A stretch of 26,012 nt of DNA, taken from assembly GCA_039180865.1 (NCBI GenBank), contig JBCDCZ010000028.1:1-26012 (forward strand), read 5' to 3'. This document shows, one piece after another, positions 16,245 through 23,471 of the stretch (position 1 is its first letter; the number at the start of each line of letters is the position of its first letter). Source of the DNA: JBCDCU01 sp039180865 (GTDB lineage: Bacteria > Pseudomonadota > Alphaproteobacteria > Rhizobiales > JACESI01). Under the pieces are notes generated by a model, which worked only from the letters and a program-made list of their open reading frames with translations, made no database searches and had not been told where the DNA came from. The translations under genes were made by a program, and so were the position numbers.

Positions 16245-17848
16245 GTGAATTCAATATTCCAGCGGGATTTGAAGGCCTTATCTCCCAAGATCCCCGCACC
16301 GAAGATCCAAATCGGCTCGATGAACTCGATTTCGAAAAGTACTTTGAAGATCAAGAGCGGGAGCGGAAGAAAATCAAAACGCCGGAGTGGATCAGACTCC
16401 ACAAGGCCATTTATCGCAGTAAGCCGGACCCAGTCGGCGAGGGACCTGAATACGGACCGGCAGAAAGGGCCGTTGGATCTATTCTCTTCAGCCTCTACAC
16501 GAAGAACGGTTTGCCGACCGACAAGGTCGAGCGCCAACTCTTTATCGATCTGAGCGGTGGCGCGGAGAAGCAGGCTGAAGCGATCGTCGAGGCGGCCAAG
16601 TATTCTCCGCCAGACAGATTCTCCACGGAAACATTCAAAGAATACGGAATGAGTCAGGAAGCGGCTGAAGTTGCCCAGGCTCTCGCAATCGACCTGATCA
16701 GCGACGGGTTCCATCCTGCGGTTGCTTGGACAGCGGTTTGGCAGACCTTCGCGAAAGGTGCATCAACCGGCGGCTTCACGGGCGGCGTTGTCTCATTGAT
16801 CGAAGAATTGCGGGATCGTGGGAACAAGGTGCCTGAAACGATCGCGAGGCAGTATCAGGTCGTCGATGGTGTTGCGCCGGGCTTCTCAAATGTCGAGCCA
16901 CTGGTTTCACCGGGGCAGGGCATTCTCATCTCCAAAAAACTCCCTTCGCAATTGAAAGAAGCCGCTGAGTTCGAGATTAAGCTAGCGGATGGAAGGGCCT
17001 TGAGCACAACGATCGCGCTTCAAAGTGGTGAAAAGGCGTACTTTGCAAATGGTGAGGATCGACAATTCATCAAACTTGAACAAACGGGCGAGATTTTCGA
17101 CATCACCGGGACATCTCTATTCAGTGCGCGCCTGCTGAGCGTTGAATATGATGCATTCGGAAACCCTGCTTACCTGATAAACGATAACCTGCCGCCCTTT
17201 GAACCAGTCGCAGATATTCGCCTCAGCCCTGAGGCCGATGTCCCGGGTACTCCATACGATGCAAACTCAAGCGACGTATTGTCAAAGCTCATAGACAGCG
17301 GTGCTGATATAGACGTCGTAACGCTTGCTGATGGAACCCGGGCGCGGACCTTTGTGAAAACCGACTCTGATGGCCATCAAACCGCTTCTTTGGTCGCGCT
17401 TGAATTGAACGGAGAAGAGTTTGTTTTTGATCGTTTGAACAGCCACCAGCCCAAATTGCCCCGATCCGTGGTGATCCGTAATGATGATGGCTTGCCGGTG
17501 ATCGCGGCTTTGAGTGATCTCACGCGCGCCGACACCGGCGAAAGTTTGGCAACCATATTTCGACCTGGTGACGTAACACGTCAGGAAATCGAGGGCGGGG
17601 CAAGCGTTCTTTATGGTGAAAACGGCGACGGCGAAAAATATGCTCTGTCGCTCAGTAGATCGGGCGAACCGCAACTTTTCCGCACCGATGGCGGTTACCC
17701 CAGAACGCTGATCGAAGACATTTTCGAAATCCGCAACAGGTGGTCTCCATCGGACACTGGGGATGGCGACTCCGCTAGCCTCTTAAACCCTGAGGACGTA
17801 CAAAAAGCCAGTCTGCTCAACGAAGTGAACGGGGACACGTCCCCATAA
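16241..17848 (+). CDS. Unrecognised 535-aa protein, candidate secreted substrate
   Basis: The GTG start at 16241 is supported by GGAGG seven bases upstream and by the absence of an in-frame ATG nearby. There is no signal peptide or transmembrane segment. The N-terminal half (about 1-200) is charged then helical, containing GMSQEAAEVAQALAIDLISDG and an aromatic Gly-rich WTAVWQTFAKGASTGGFTGG. The C-terminal half (about 230-500) is rich in short beta-type stretches such as LADGRALSTTIALQSGEKAYF and LADGTRARTFVKTDSDGHQT, possibly a diverged internal repeat. I do not recognise a family. It is transcribed divergently from the giant gene, and both have the shared promoter element, so I infer they are co-regulated and act with the secretion system. 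Confidence 0.8.
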   Translation: MSEFNIPAGFEGLISQDPRTEDPNRLDELDFEKYFEDQERERKKIKTPEWIRLHKAIYRSKPDPVGEGPEYGPAERAVGSILFSLYTKNGLPTDKVERQLFIDLSGGAEKQAEAIVEAAKYSPPDRFSTETFKEYGMSQEAAEVAQALAIDLISDGFHPAVAWTAVWQTFAKGASTGGFTGGVVSLIEELRDRGNKVPETIARQYQVVDGVAPGFSNVEPLVSPGQGILISKKLPSQLKEAAEFEIKLADGRALSTTIALQSGEKAYFANGEDRQFIKLEQTGEIFDITGTSLFSARLLSVEYDAFGNPAYLINDNLPPFEPVADIRLSPEADVPGTPYDANSSDVLSKLIDSGADIDVVTLADGTRARTFVKTDSDGHQTASLVALELNGEEFVFDRLNSHQPKLPRSVVIRNDDGLPVIAALSDLTRADTGESLATIFRPGDVTRQEIEGGASVLYGENGDGEKYALSLSRSGEPQLFRTDGGYPRTLIEDIFEIRNRWSPSDTGDGDSASLLNPEDVQKASLLNEVNGDTSP

Positions 17849-17873
17849 CCAACTTAAACATGTTTTTCACCTG

Positions 17874-17905
17874 GTCAGCTTTACGTCAGCTTTGGGTGAT
17901 AATAA
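17874..17905 (+). promoter_or_regulatory. Shared GTMAG direct-repeat promoter for the 17950 gene pair
   Basis: This is the cleanest copy: GTCAGCTTT at 17874-17882 and again at 17885-17893, exactly 11 bp apart, then TAATAA (-10) at 17900-17905. The gene starts at 17950. Confidence 0.75.
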
Positions 17906-17949
17906 GATTTATCGAGGTTCAGATAACCGAACGCTAGAAAGCACCTGTT

Positions 17950-18180
17950 ATGTCCAACACGATACCAAATGTTGGTGCAATATCGTCCGTCGGTGCGGAT
18001 ATCGATCGCGCGGATGGCGCAGACCGGCTGTCGAACGAAGCAGCGGCGTTGGATTTTGAAAGCCGCCTAAAGGAAAGCGGCGGGCAGGATACACTCTTCA
18101 CAAATGCATCGGATATTCCGGAAGCCATACCACTGCAAGGTTTCCCCAATGCTGCCATCATCAAAGATGCAGAAAGTTGA
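17950..18180 (+). CDS. Small 76-aa protein, unrecognised
   Basis: 76 aa, starting at an ATG with GAAAG eight bases upstream and lying directly behind a shared-type promoter, which is the main reason to believe it. The sequence is polar, with an Asp/Ala-rich centre (GADIDRADGADRLSNEAAAL, then DFESRLKESGG). There is no signal peptide or membrane segment. Size and position would suit a small type III component such as an inner-rod protein or a chaperone, but no diagnostic motif supports either. Its end overlaps the next gene. Confidence 0.6.
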   Translation: MSNTIPNVGAISSVGADIDRADGADRLSNEAAALDFESRLKESGGQDTLFTNASDIPEAIPLQGFPNAAIIKDAES

Positions 18181-18670
18181 GATTCGTATTCCGCTAAATG
18201 CTATCGCTCGTGACGATGTGGTGGGCGGAGCCGTTGATCTGTCAAAAACCTCTCCGCGCTTGGCAAGCCAGGTACAAGCTTTTTCCGAAACGAAATCTCC
18301 CCAGGTCTTGATCAGTCCGGAGGTTCTGGAAGCGCTCATGAGGGTCCGTCATTCGGCACCGCAGCCATCCATCAATGGCTGGCGTTTTCAACCACAGCTG
18401 GTTGTGGGAACTGATAATGTCGGGAGGGCCGGTTTCACGCTCCTTGGCAGAGACATTGCGATCTCCGGACGAGTGGATCAGCAGACGGATGGCGTGGCGC
18501 GGGCAGTTCTCTCCTACACATCGAGCAACCAGGGAATGCAGTCATTCCGTGGCACAGTATCGGTTTCCCAACGTCCGCAAGGTCTGATCGTTAGGGCCCC
18601 CAACGGTGTAGAACACACTGTTCCGAAGGACCTGGCCGACCAGATAACCTTGCTGGTGTCACTTCTTTGA
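18149..18670 (+). CDS. Unrecognised 173-aa protein overlapping the 76-aa gene
   Basis: The ATG at 18149 has AAGG eight bases upstream and overlaps the preceding gene by 32 bp; ATG 18167 (MQKVEIRIPLN) is an alternative with a poorer ribosome site. No signal peptide or membrane segment. The C-terminal 90 residues look beta-rich (AGFTLLGRDIAISGRVDQQT, FRGTVSVSQRPQGLIVRAPN). The size and the operon with a small gene recall needle-length or switch proteins of type III systems, but I see no conserved signature and do not assign one. It ends 35 bp from the convergent kinase stop. Confidence 0.7.
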   Translation: MLPSSKMQKVEIRIPLNAIARDDVVGGAVDLSKTSPRLASQVQAFSETKSPQVLISPEVLEALMRVRHSAPQPSINGWRFQPQLVVGTDNVGRAGFTLLGRDIAISGRVDQQTDGVARAVLSYTSSNQGMQSFRGTVSVSQRPQGLIVRAPNGVEHTVPKDLADQITLLVSLL

Positions 18671-18705
18671 ACGCAACTGTCATCAGGCGGGATGCATTGT
18701 CCGAT

Positions 18706-19485
18706 CTATTGAAAAGACAGCCTGAAAACCGCTCCAACCCCCTCGCGCTCAACGTAACTGACCGCTCCGTTGTGCTTCTTCATGATATCCGAGACGATGG
18801 ACAATCCGAGACCGGCCCCGCCATCTGTTGGCCTTCTGCCTTGGCTGAACCGACTGAAAATTCGTTCAACATCGTCCGGCGGCACACCACGTCCTTGATC
18901 AATGACTTCAATCTCGCGGTTTTGCGTTACGTGAACAACGACGACGCTGTTAAGCGGAGAATGTGCAATAGCGTTTTCAACTAAGTTGCTCACGGCTTCG
19001 AAAGCAAGCTCGCTATTGCCATACGCGGGTACAGGATAATCGGCGCCCGACAGTTCCAACTGTCTGCCTCTATGGATTGCAAGTGGTGCGAGACTTGCTA
19101 CGACATCAAGCGCGAGCGCCGAAAGATCAATGCGCGAATCAACTTCAAACTCCGAGCGCGCCGCGCGGGCCTTTGACAGGAGCTGACTGATCAGACGGCT
19201 CATCCATTCTATGTCATGGCGGATATCGTTCCGGTCCAGGATCCCGTCAGAACCACTGACCCGCGCGGTTAAAACCGCAAGCGGGGTTCGAAGTTGATGG
19301 GCCGCATCGGACGCAAAGCGCTGTAGCTCCGCATGACTCGCCTCGTTGCGGTCGAGGACAGCGTTGATCGCCTCAACCAAAGCAAGCATCTCCTCCGAGG
19401 GGTTATCCAAGATCAGTCTTTTGCCGGGTGCATCCCCATTAAAGTCCGACAATTGACGAATTAAATCAGCGACTTCCGATTTCAT
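18706..19485 (-). CDS. Sensorless (cytoplasmic) histidine kinase, TctE-like
   Basis: 259 aa. The HisKA dimerisation helix has the phospho-acceptor H63 in DAAHQLRTPLAVL. The ATPase domain shows the N box NLVENAIAHSP (about 167-177), the D box EVIDQGRGVPP (D196), F box RIFSRFSQG and G2 GAGLGLSIVSDIM (about 223-235). The first 50 residues look like the end of a HAMP linker (SEEMLALVEAINAVLDRNEA), but the periplasmic sensor and both membrane helices usual upstream are missing, and an in-frame TAG at 19506-19504 closes the frame just before the start. No strong ribosome site is visible. It may be a soluble kinase or a truncated one. The OmpR-type regulator at 11314 has no other kinase nearby and is its likely partner. 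Confidence 0.88.
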   Translation of the reverse strand: MKSEVADLIRQLSDFNGDAPGKRLILDNPSEEMLALVEAINAVLDRNEASHAELQRFASDAAHQLRTPLAVLTARVSGSDGILDRNDIRHDIEWMSRLISQLLSKARAARSEFEVDSRIDLSALALDVVASLAPLAIHRGRQLELSGADYPVPAYGNSELAFEAVSNLVENAIAHSPLNSVVVVHVTQNREIEVIDQGRGVPPDDVERIFSRFSQGRRPTDGGAGLGLSIVSDIMKKHNGAVSYVEREGVGAVFRLSFQ

Positions 19486-19798
19486 AGCATTGATCAGCGC
19501 AGACTAGTTGAGACGAAATCGACTGTTATGAGATATATCCTGTAATACGCGGTCTTTCCGTTCGCGAACGAGTGAAGTCATTTGCAAAACGCTGAATCAG
19601 CTCTTTGGATGAAACTATAATAGAGTGAAGTTCCATGTCTTCCCATCACTGCTTTTTCTCAAAATGTGAAGCGGCGATATCATTCGTGTTCAAAAAACGA
19701 AGTGTTGAAATCCTTCCAGACCTCTGGCGCTAAGATTCTGACAAACATAAAAAGTATTTGATTTTTATGATTTGAATTCCTTGCCGAAGGATTGTCGG
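19486..19798. promoter_or_regulatory. 313-bp divergent gap between kinase and tadD-like gene
   Basis: There is no gene here. A consensus-like TATAAT at 19616-19621 with a poor -35 (TGAATC at 19593-19598) could drive the tadD-cpaC-cpaD operon. The last 50 bp before 19799 are A+T-rich. The GTMAG repeat element is absent on both strands. Confidence 0.35.
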
Positions 19799-20671
19799 AT
19801 GAGCGATAGGCGTGCTGTCTCAATCAGGAAGTACAAAGTGAGTAGCTTTCGCCTTTGTAAAACATGGTTGATGATATCCATTGCCGTTTCACTAGGAGGA
19901 TGTGCCAGCACTTTGAATACGGCTGGAAACTCCGAAACTAGGAAAATTGCCTCCACCAAGAAAAAAGATGATTTGGGAACCCTGAAACGCGTCGCTGTCC
20001 TGACTGCGAAAGCCGGCGATCTCGGTCGCGCAGAGAACGTCTATTCCAAATTAATAGAGCTTGAGCCTGGATTGGCCTCTCATCATGTTGGACTTGGAAA
20101 GGTTCAGCTCAAACAGGGCAAAATTGGATCGGCCAAGCGTTCCTTTGCTTACGCGGCGTCGCTTGAACCACAAAATATGTCAGCAAAACTTGGAAATGCC
20201 CAAGCGCTTCTGGCGCAGCGTGATAACTCCGCAGCAATGCACGCATTTAACAATCTGCTGGAAGTTCAGCCATCAAACGTGAAGGCCTTGATTGGATACG
20301 GCGTTTCACTCGACAATTTGAAGAGGCATAACGAGGCTCAAGAGATCTATCGCAAAGTACTGAGCGTTGACGCAAATAATCGGTCGGCGAGGAATAACCT
20401 GGGGCTTTCCCTCGCTCTTACGGGTGGCTTCGATGAAGCGATCGAGCTTTTGACCGAATTGACGAAAGAACGCGATTCAATTCCCCGCTTTCGGCAGAAT
20501 TTAGCAATAGCCCTCGCCTTGAGTGGCGACACAAAAAGGGCATCATCTATGGCTGCTGTGGATCTTTCCAGGGACCAGGTGGCCGAAAACATGCGTGCGT
20601 TGGCAATCGTACGCGAACAGAAGCAGGCTGTTGTCGATAAAGCGCGAACAGCGGAAGGGGCAAATGGGTGA
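19799..20671 (+). CDS. tadD: TPR lipoprotein, TadD-like
   Basis: About 290 aa. A lipoprotein signal ends in the lipobox LGGC. Starts: ATG 19799 has AAGGA seven bases upstream; GTG 19838 has AGGAAG and gives a more typical 22-residue lipoprotein signal, so it may be the true start. The mature part is a run of TPR repeats: LTAKAGDLGRAENVYSKLIE, LGKVQLKQGKIGSAKRSFAY, LLAQRDNSAAMHAFNNLLEV, YGVSLDNLKRHNEAQEIYRK and LSLALTGGFDEAIELL. In Tad pilus systems TadD is an outer-membrane TPR lipoprotein helping secretin assembly. It overlaps the secretin start here by 8 bp, which supports that role. Confidence 0.82.
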   Translation: MSDRRAVSIRKYKVSSFRLCKTWLMISIAVSLGGCASTLNTAGNSETRKIASTKKKDDLGTLKRVAVLTAKAGDLGRAENVYSKLIELEPGLASHHVGLGKVQLKQGKIGSAKRSFAYAASLEPQNMSAKLGNAQALLAQRDNSAAMHAFNNLLEVQPSNVKALIGYGVSLDNLKRHNEAQEIYRKVLSVDANNRSARNNLGLSLALTGGFDEAIELLTELTKERDSIPRFRQNLAIALALSGDTKRASSMAAVDLSRDQVAENMRALAIVREQKQAVVDKARTAEGANG

Positions 20672-22115
20672 TGATCGCCTCTTGCAAACAATACAATCAT
20701 ACCAATGGCGAACGGAAGTGAGCATGGAATCTATCGCAGATCCCTGCAAAAGGTTAGCGCGTTTGGTGCAGCTAATTCTGACTTTCAGCGTCCTGGCATC
20801 TCTGGTTTTGTTGGTTTCGCAAAAACCGGCTTTCGCGAAGGACCGCAAGATCGTCATCGATGTTGCAGAAGGTCAAACCATAAGGCTCCCAAAACCGGCA
20901 GCCACTGTTTTCATTGCTGAACCAAGCATTGCAGACATTCAAACACCCTCGAACGAAACATTTTTCGTGTTCGGTAAGTCACCTGGCACGACATCTTTGT
21001 TTGCCCTCGATGAGGAGGGTGTCTCCATTTTTTCCGCTGATATCATAGTCAAGCGGTCAACTGACGTCCTCCAGGTCTTGCGCGAGCAAGTCGGCAACTT
21101 CGATTTTCATATTTCCTACACACCCAACGGCGCGATCCTGAGTGGCGTTGTACCCAACGCCGAGACTGCCGAAACCGCGCGGGCGATTGTGGCTCAATAT
21201 CTCTCTGATGGTGCAGAGCTGATCAACAGGTTAAAAGTTGTCGGCAAGCTCCAAGTGAACATTCAAGTAAAGATTGCCGAAGTCTCTCGAACAATAACCA
21301 AAGAACTCGGCTTCAACTGGGATGCTGCCTCCGAGTTTGGTGATTTTGCTTTCGGCCTCGGCACGGGTCGTACTGCGATAGATGCCGCGGGCGGTCTCAT
21401 CCCTTCGCCAACCGGAGCTGGATCGCTGTTCGGCAGCCGCAACACCGCTTCGTCATCTGTGTCGGCTGTGATTGACGCACTCGCTGAAGATGGTTTGATT
21501 TCCATATTGGCGGAACCGAACCTGACAGCCGCATCCGGTCAATCAGCCAATTTTCTTGCCGGTGGTGAATTCCCGATTCCCATCAATCAGGGCGATGGAC
21601 AGATTTCCGTGGAGTTTCGACGCTTCGGTGTCAGCCTCAACTTTGTTCCAACAGTGTTGTCCGACAACACAATCAGCATCAAGGTAACGCCTGAGGTGAG
21701 CGAACTCTCCACGCTCGGCGCTATTGAAACCGACGGATTTGCGATTCCCAGCATTACGACGCGGCGCGCCGATACGACCGTTGATATTGGAAGTGGCGAA
21801 AGCTTCGCGATTGCCGGACTTGTCAGCAATAATATTCAATCCTCGATCCAGAAGTTTCCCGGCCTGGGCGATATCCCTGTCCTGGGCACGCTGTTCCGCT
21901 CAACTGATTTTCAGCGCGAACAGACCGAACTGGTTATCATCGTAACGCCGTACATCGTTAAACCAACGCCGCAAACCAATCGGCTGGACGCACCGACGGA
22001 TCTGATCGAAGCACCGACGGACCTGGAACTCTTGCTATTCAGCAGCCTGACCAAAACAAACAAGCGACGCAAAGCCCTGCGACTGAGGGGCGATGCGGGC
22101 TTCCTTCCGGAATAA
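20664..22115 (+). CDS. cpaC: CpaC/RcpA-type (Tad) secretin
   Basis: 483 aa from ATG 20664 (GGAAGGGG upstream, overlapping the tadD stop); ATG 20724, with GGAAG upstream, would give a more compact signal peptide ending near AFA. After the signal come an N-terminal domain (about 62-125), a BON-like segment (VLQVLREQVGNFDF to AIVAQYL, about 135-180) and the secretin domain: AEPNLTAASGQSANFLAGGE (283-302), FRRFGVSLNF (318-327) and LVIIVTPYIVKP (about 423-434). This is the Tad/CpaC class, not the SctC class, which has several ring-building N domains. It should form the outer-membrane channel. The usual Tad ATPase, platform and pilin genes are absent, whereas type III genes are 1.4 kb away. Confidence 0.92.
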   Translation: MGDDRLLQTIQSYQWRTEVSMESIADPCKRLARLVQLILTFSVLASLVLLVSQKPAFAKDRKIVIDVAEGQTIRLPKPAATVFIAEPSIADIQTPSNETFFVFGKSPGTTSLFALDEEGVSIFSADIIVKRSTDVLQVLREQVGNFDFHISYTPNGAILSGVVPNAETAETARAIVAQYLSDGAELINRLKVVGKLQVNIQVKIAEVSRTITKELGFNWDAASEFGDFAFGLGTGRTAIDAAGGLIPSPTGAGSLFGSRNTASSSVSAVIDALAEDGLISILAEPNLTAASGQSANFLAGGEFPIPINQGDGQISVEFRRFGVSLNFVPTVLSDNTISIKVTPEVSELSTLGAIETDGFAIPSITTRRADTTVDIGSGESFAIAGLVSNNIQSSIQKFPGLGDIPVLGTLFRSTDFQREQTELVIIVTPYIVKPTPQTNRLDAPTDLIEAPTDLELLLFSSLTKTNKRRKALRLRGDAGFLPE

Positions 22116-22121
22116 AGAGCT

Positions 22122-22736
22122 GTGATATCTTCTTTGAGAAACACTGCCATCATCGTCTTCTCGAGCTTCCTTGTCGCGTGCAGCAGCACATCGGACCCGC
22201 TGTTTTTCGCGGAACCGGTGGTGCCTGCCAAGATCATGATTGAGCGAAAGACCGGGCAGTTAGTATTGCCGTATTCGGGAGGGCATGCAGGCCTGAGCCA
22301 TCGTTCGCTTCACAGATTGCGAGCGTTCGTTCTTGCATTTTCAGAAGGCGATATCGATTCAACCCACCTGGCAATCACACTCCCCGGCGGGAAACCCCGG
22401 AACGATATCGGCAGGGTTCTAAGGGACCTGCGCATTCCGTCGGACAACGGCGTCTGGCTCAATTCAAACAATCGGCATTCCCGGCAGATTATCGTTGATG
22501 CCGAACTCTATAAAGCAATACCCCCCGATTGCCGCCCCCGTTCGATCAAAGGGGCGCAGTTCAACAATAATGACGGCGACATCGATATCGGGTGTTCAAA
22601 TGTTGCCAATCTTGCGCGGGCCGTCGTCGACAAGAAGGACCTTGTCGGTCGTGACTTTGCCGAATTATCGAGAGGCGAACGCGCGACTGACGCCTTCGCG
22701 CCACAACCCGGCTCCGATACAGGCGAAGCGAATTAG
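22122..22736 (+). CDS. cpaD: CpaD-type outer-membrane lipoprotein
   Basis: 204 aa from a GTG start seven bases after the secretin stop region (AAAGAG upstream). A short lipoprotein signal ends FLVAC. The CpaD-family signature is the C-terminal DIGCSNVANLARAVVDKKDLVGRD, matching the C-x-N-x-A-x-V-x-D-x-x-D-L pattern of CpaD/RcpB proteins; the middle has two short alpha/beta blocks (HRLRAFVLAFSEGD, IGRVLRDLRIPSDNGV). CpaD accompanies the secretin in Tad systems and helps its assembly or gating. Its presence shows that a complete outer-membrane set, not just a stray secretin, has been kept next to the type III genes. Confidence 0.85.
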   Translation: MISSLRNTAIIVFSSFLVACSSTSDPLFFAEPVVPAKIMIERKTGQLVLPYSGGHAGLSHRSLHRLRAFVLAFSEGDIDSTHLAITLPGGKPRNDIGRVLRDLRIPSDNGVWLNSNNRHSRQIIVDAELYKAIPPDCRPRSIKGAQFNNNDGDIDIGCSNVANLARAVVDKKDLVGRDFAELSRGERATDAFAPQPGSDTGEAN

Positions 22737-22761
22737 GGTATCTCGCTCAACTCCGCGACCG

Positions 22762-22793
22762 GTCAGGTTCACGTAAGCATCATTTCTTAAGCT
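22762..22793 (+). promoter_or_regulatory. Shared GTMAG direct-repeat promoter for the 167-aa gene
   Basis: GTCAGGTT begins at 22762, GTAAGC at 22773, and a -10 TAAGCT spans 22788-22793. The spacings are the same as in the other four copies. The gene starts at 22867 with GTAGGAG upstream. Confidence 0.7.
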
Positions 22794-22866
22794 TTCCCAA
22801 TGGCCTCGGCTTTTTCAGGTCTTGGCGAAACTTAAAATTGGCAACCCGATTGCGTAGGAGACCATT

Positions 22867-23370
22867 ATGGAGTTACCTCCAATTCCGCCGGTTGGCGCGG
22901 GCGAAGACATCAACGATTTTGTAAACGACATCAAGAGCAAGCAACTGGCAGCGAGTATCGACACTACTGCTCGACGGCTACAATCCCAGTCTATTACAGA
23001 TAATACTTACGACAACATTATCGCAAGAAATCAGTTTACGCAGGAGCGGTACGCCGGAGATCCCGATGCACAAGCCAATTTCGAAGCGGCGCTCGATAAT
23101 GCCACACCTGTCCTGAGTAGTGCAGAGGCCTTCGAAATCGCATCCGGAATAGCAGGTGTGGCAACCGCCAAAAATCAGGTGACGGAGGGCAATGGCTTAT
23201 CCGCGGACGAAGCCGCCATCATCGCTGAACAATTCAATACGAACGATGCCTTCAGAAACGCCTACCTCAGTAGCGCCGTCGAAACATTCGGAGAACTCGG
23301 TTTCGAAACCGATGAAGACTTCGTGACATCCAATGTTCTCGGCCTGATTGATCAAGCGCAATCGACCTAA
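22867..23370 (+). CDS. 167-aa protein sharing a module with the 252-aa protein, candidate secreted substrate
   Basis: 167 aa, ATG with TAGGAG eight bases upstream, no signal peptide. Residues about 108-163 (GNGLSADEAAIIAEQFNTND then AFRNAYLSSAVETFGELGFE) align with both modules of the protein at 9765-10523: the same x-G-x-L-x-x-x-E opening, a four-residue N-D/P-x-F turn, then a helix and a G-x-x-(T/V) turn. Both proteins start MEL. The N-terminal half is polar and helical. It has the shared promoter and lies between the secretin operon and the type III genes. Needle, translocator or effector are all possible; no motif decides. Confidence 0.78.
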   Translation: MELPPIPPVGAGEDINDFVNDIKSKQLAASIDTTARRLQSQSITDNTYDNIIARNQFTQERYAGDPDAQANFEAALDNATPVLSSAEAFEIASGIAGVATAKNQVTEGNGLSADEAAIIAEQFNTNDAFRNAYLSSAVETFGELGFETDEDFVTSNVLGLIDQAQST

Positions 23371-23381
23371 AAGCCATTCTA

Positions 23382-23434
23382 TGCACCCGGTGGGGAAGGG
23401 CGCGCCATATCCCGCGTTCTTTTTCACCGGTGCA
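23382..23434. terminator. Long hairpin between convergent genes
   Basis: TGCACCCGGTG (23382-23392) pairs with CACCGGTGCA (23425-23434) with one bulged C. The 32-nt loop has a T-run at 23418-23424. It sits between the 167-aa gene and the sctU end. No T-run follows the stem, so termination is uncertain. Confidence 0.4.
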
Positions 23435-23471
23435 TTGGGTTACATAACCGCAGAATTCCAACTCCCCAACG

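Noticed and set aside
17830..17843. GGGGAC-AC-GTCCCC hairpin as a terminator of the 535-aa gene
   Set aside because: It lies inside the last codons, has a two-base loop and no T-run.
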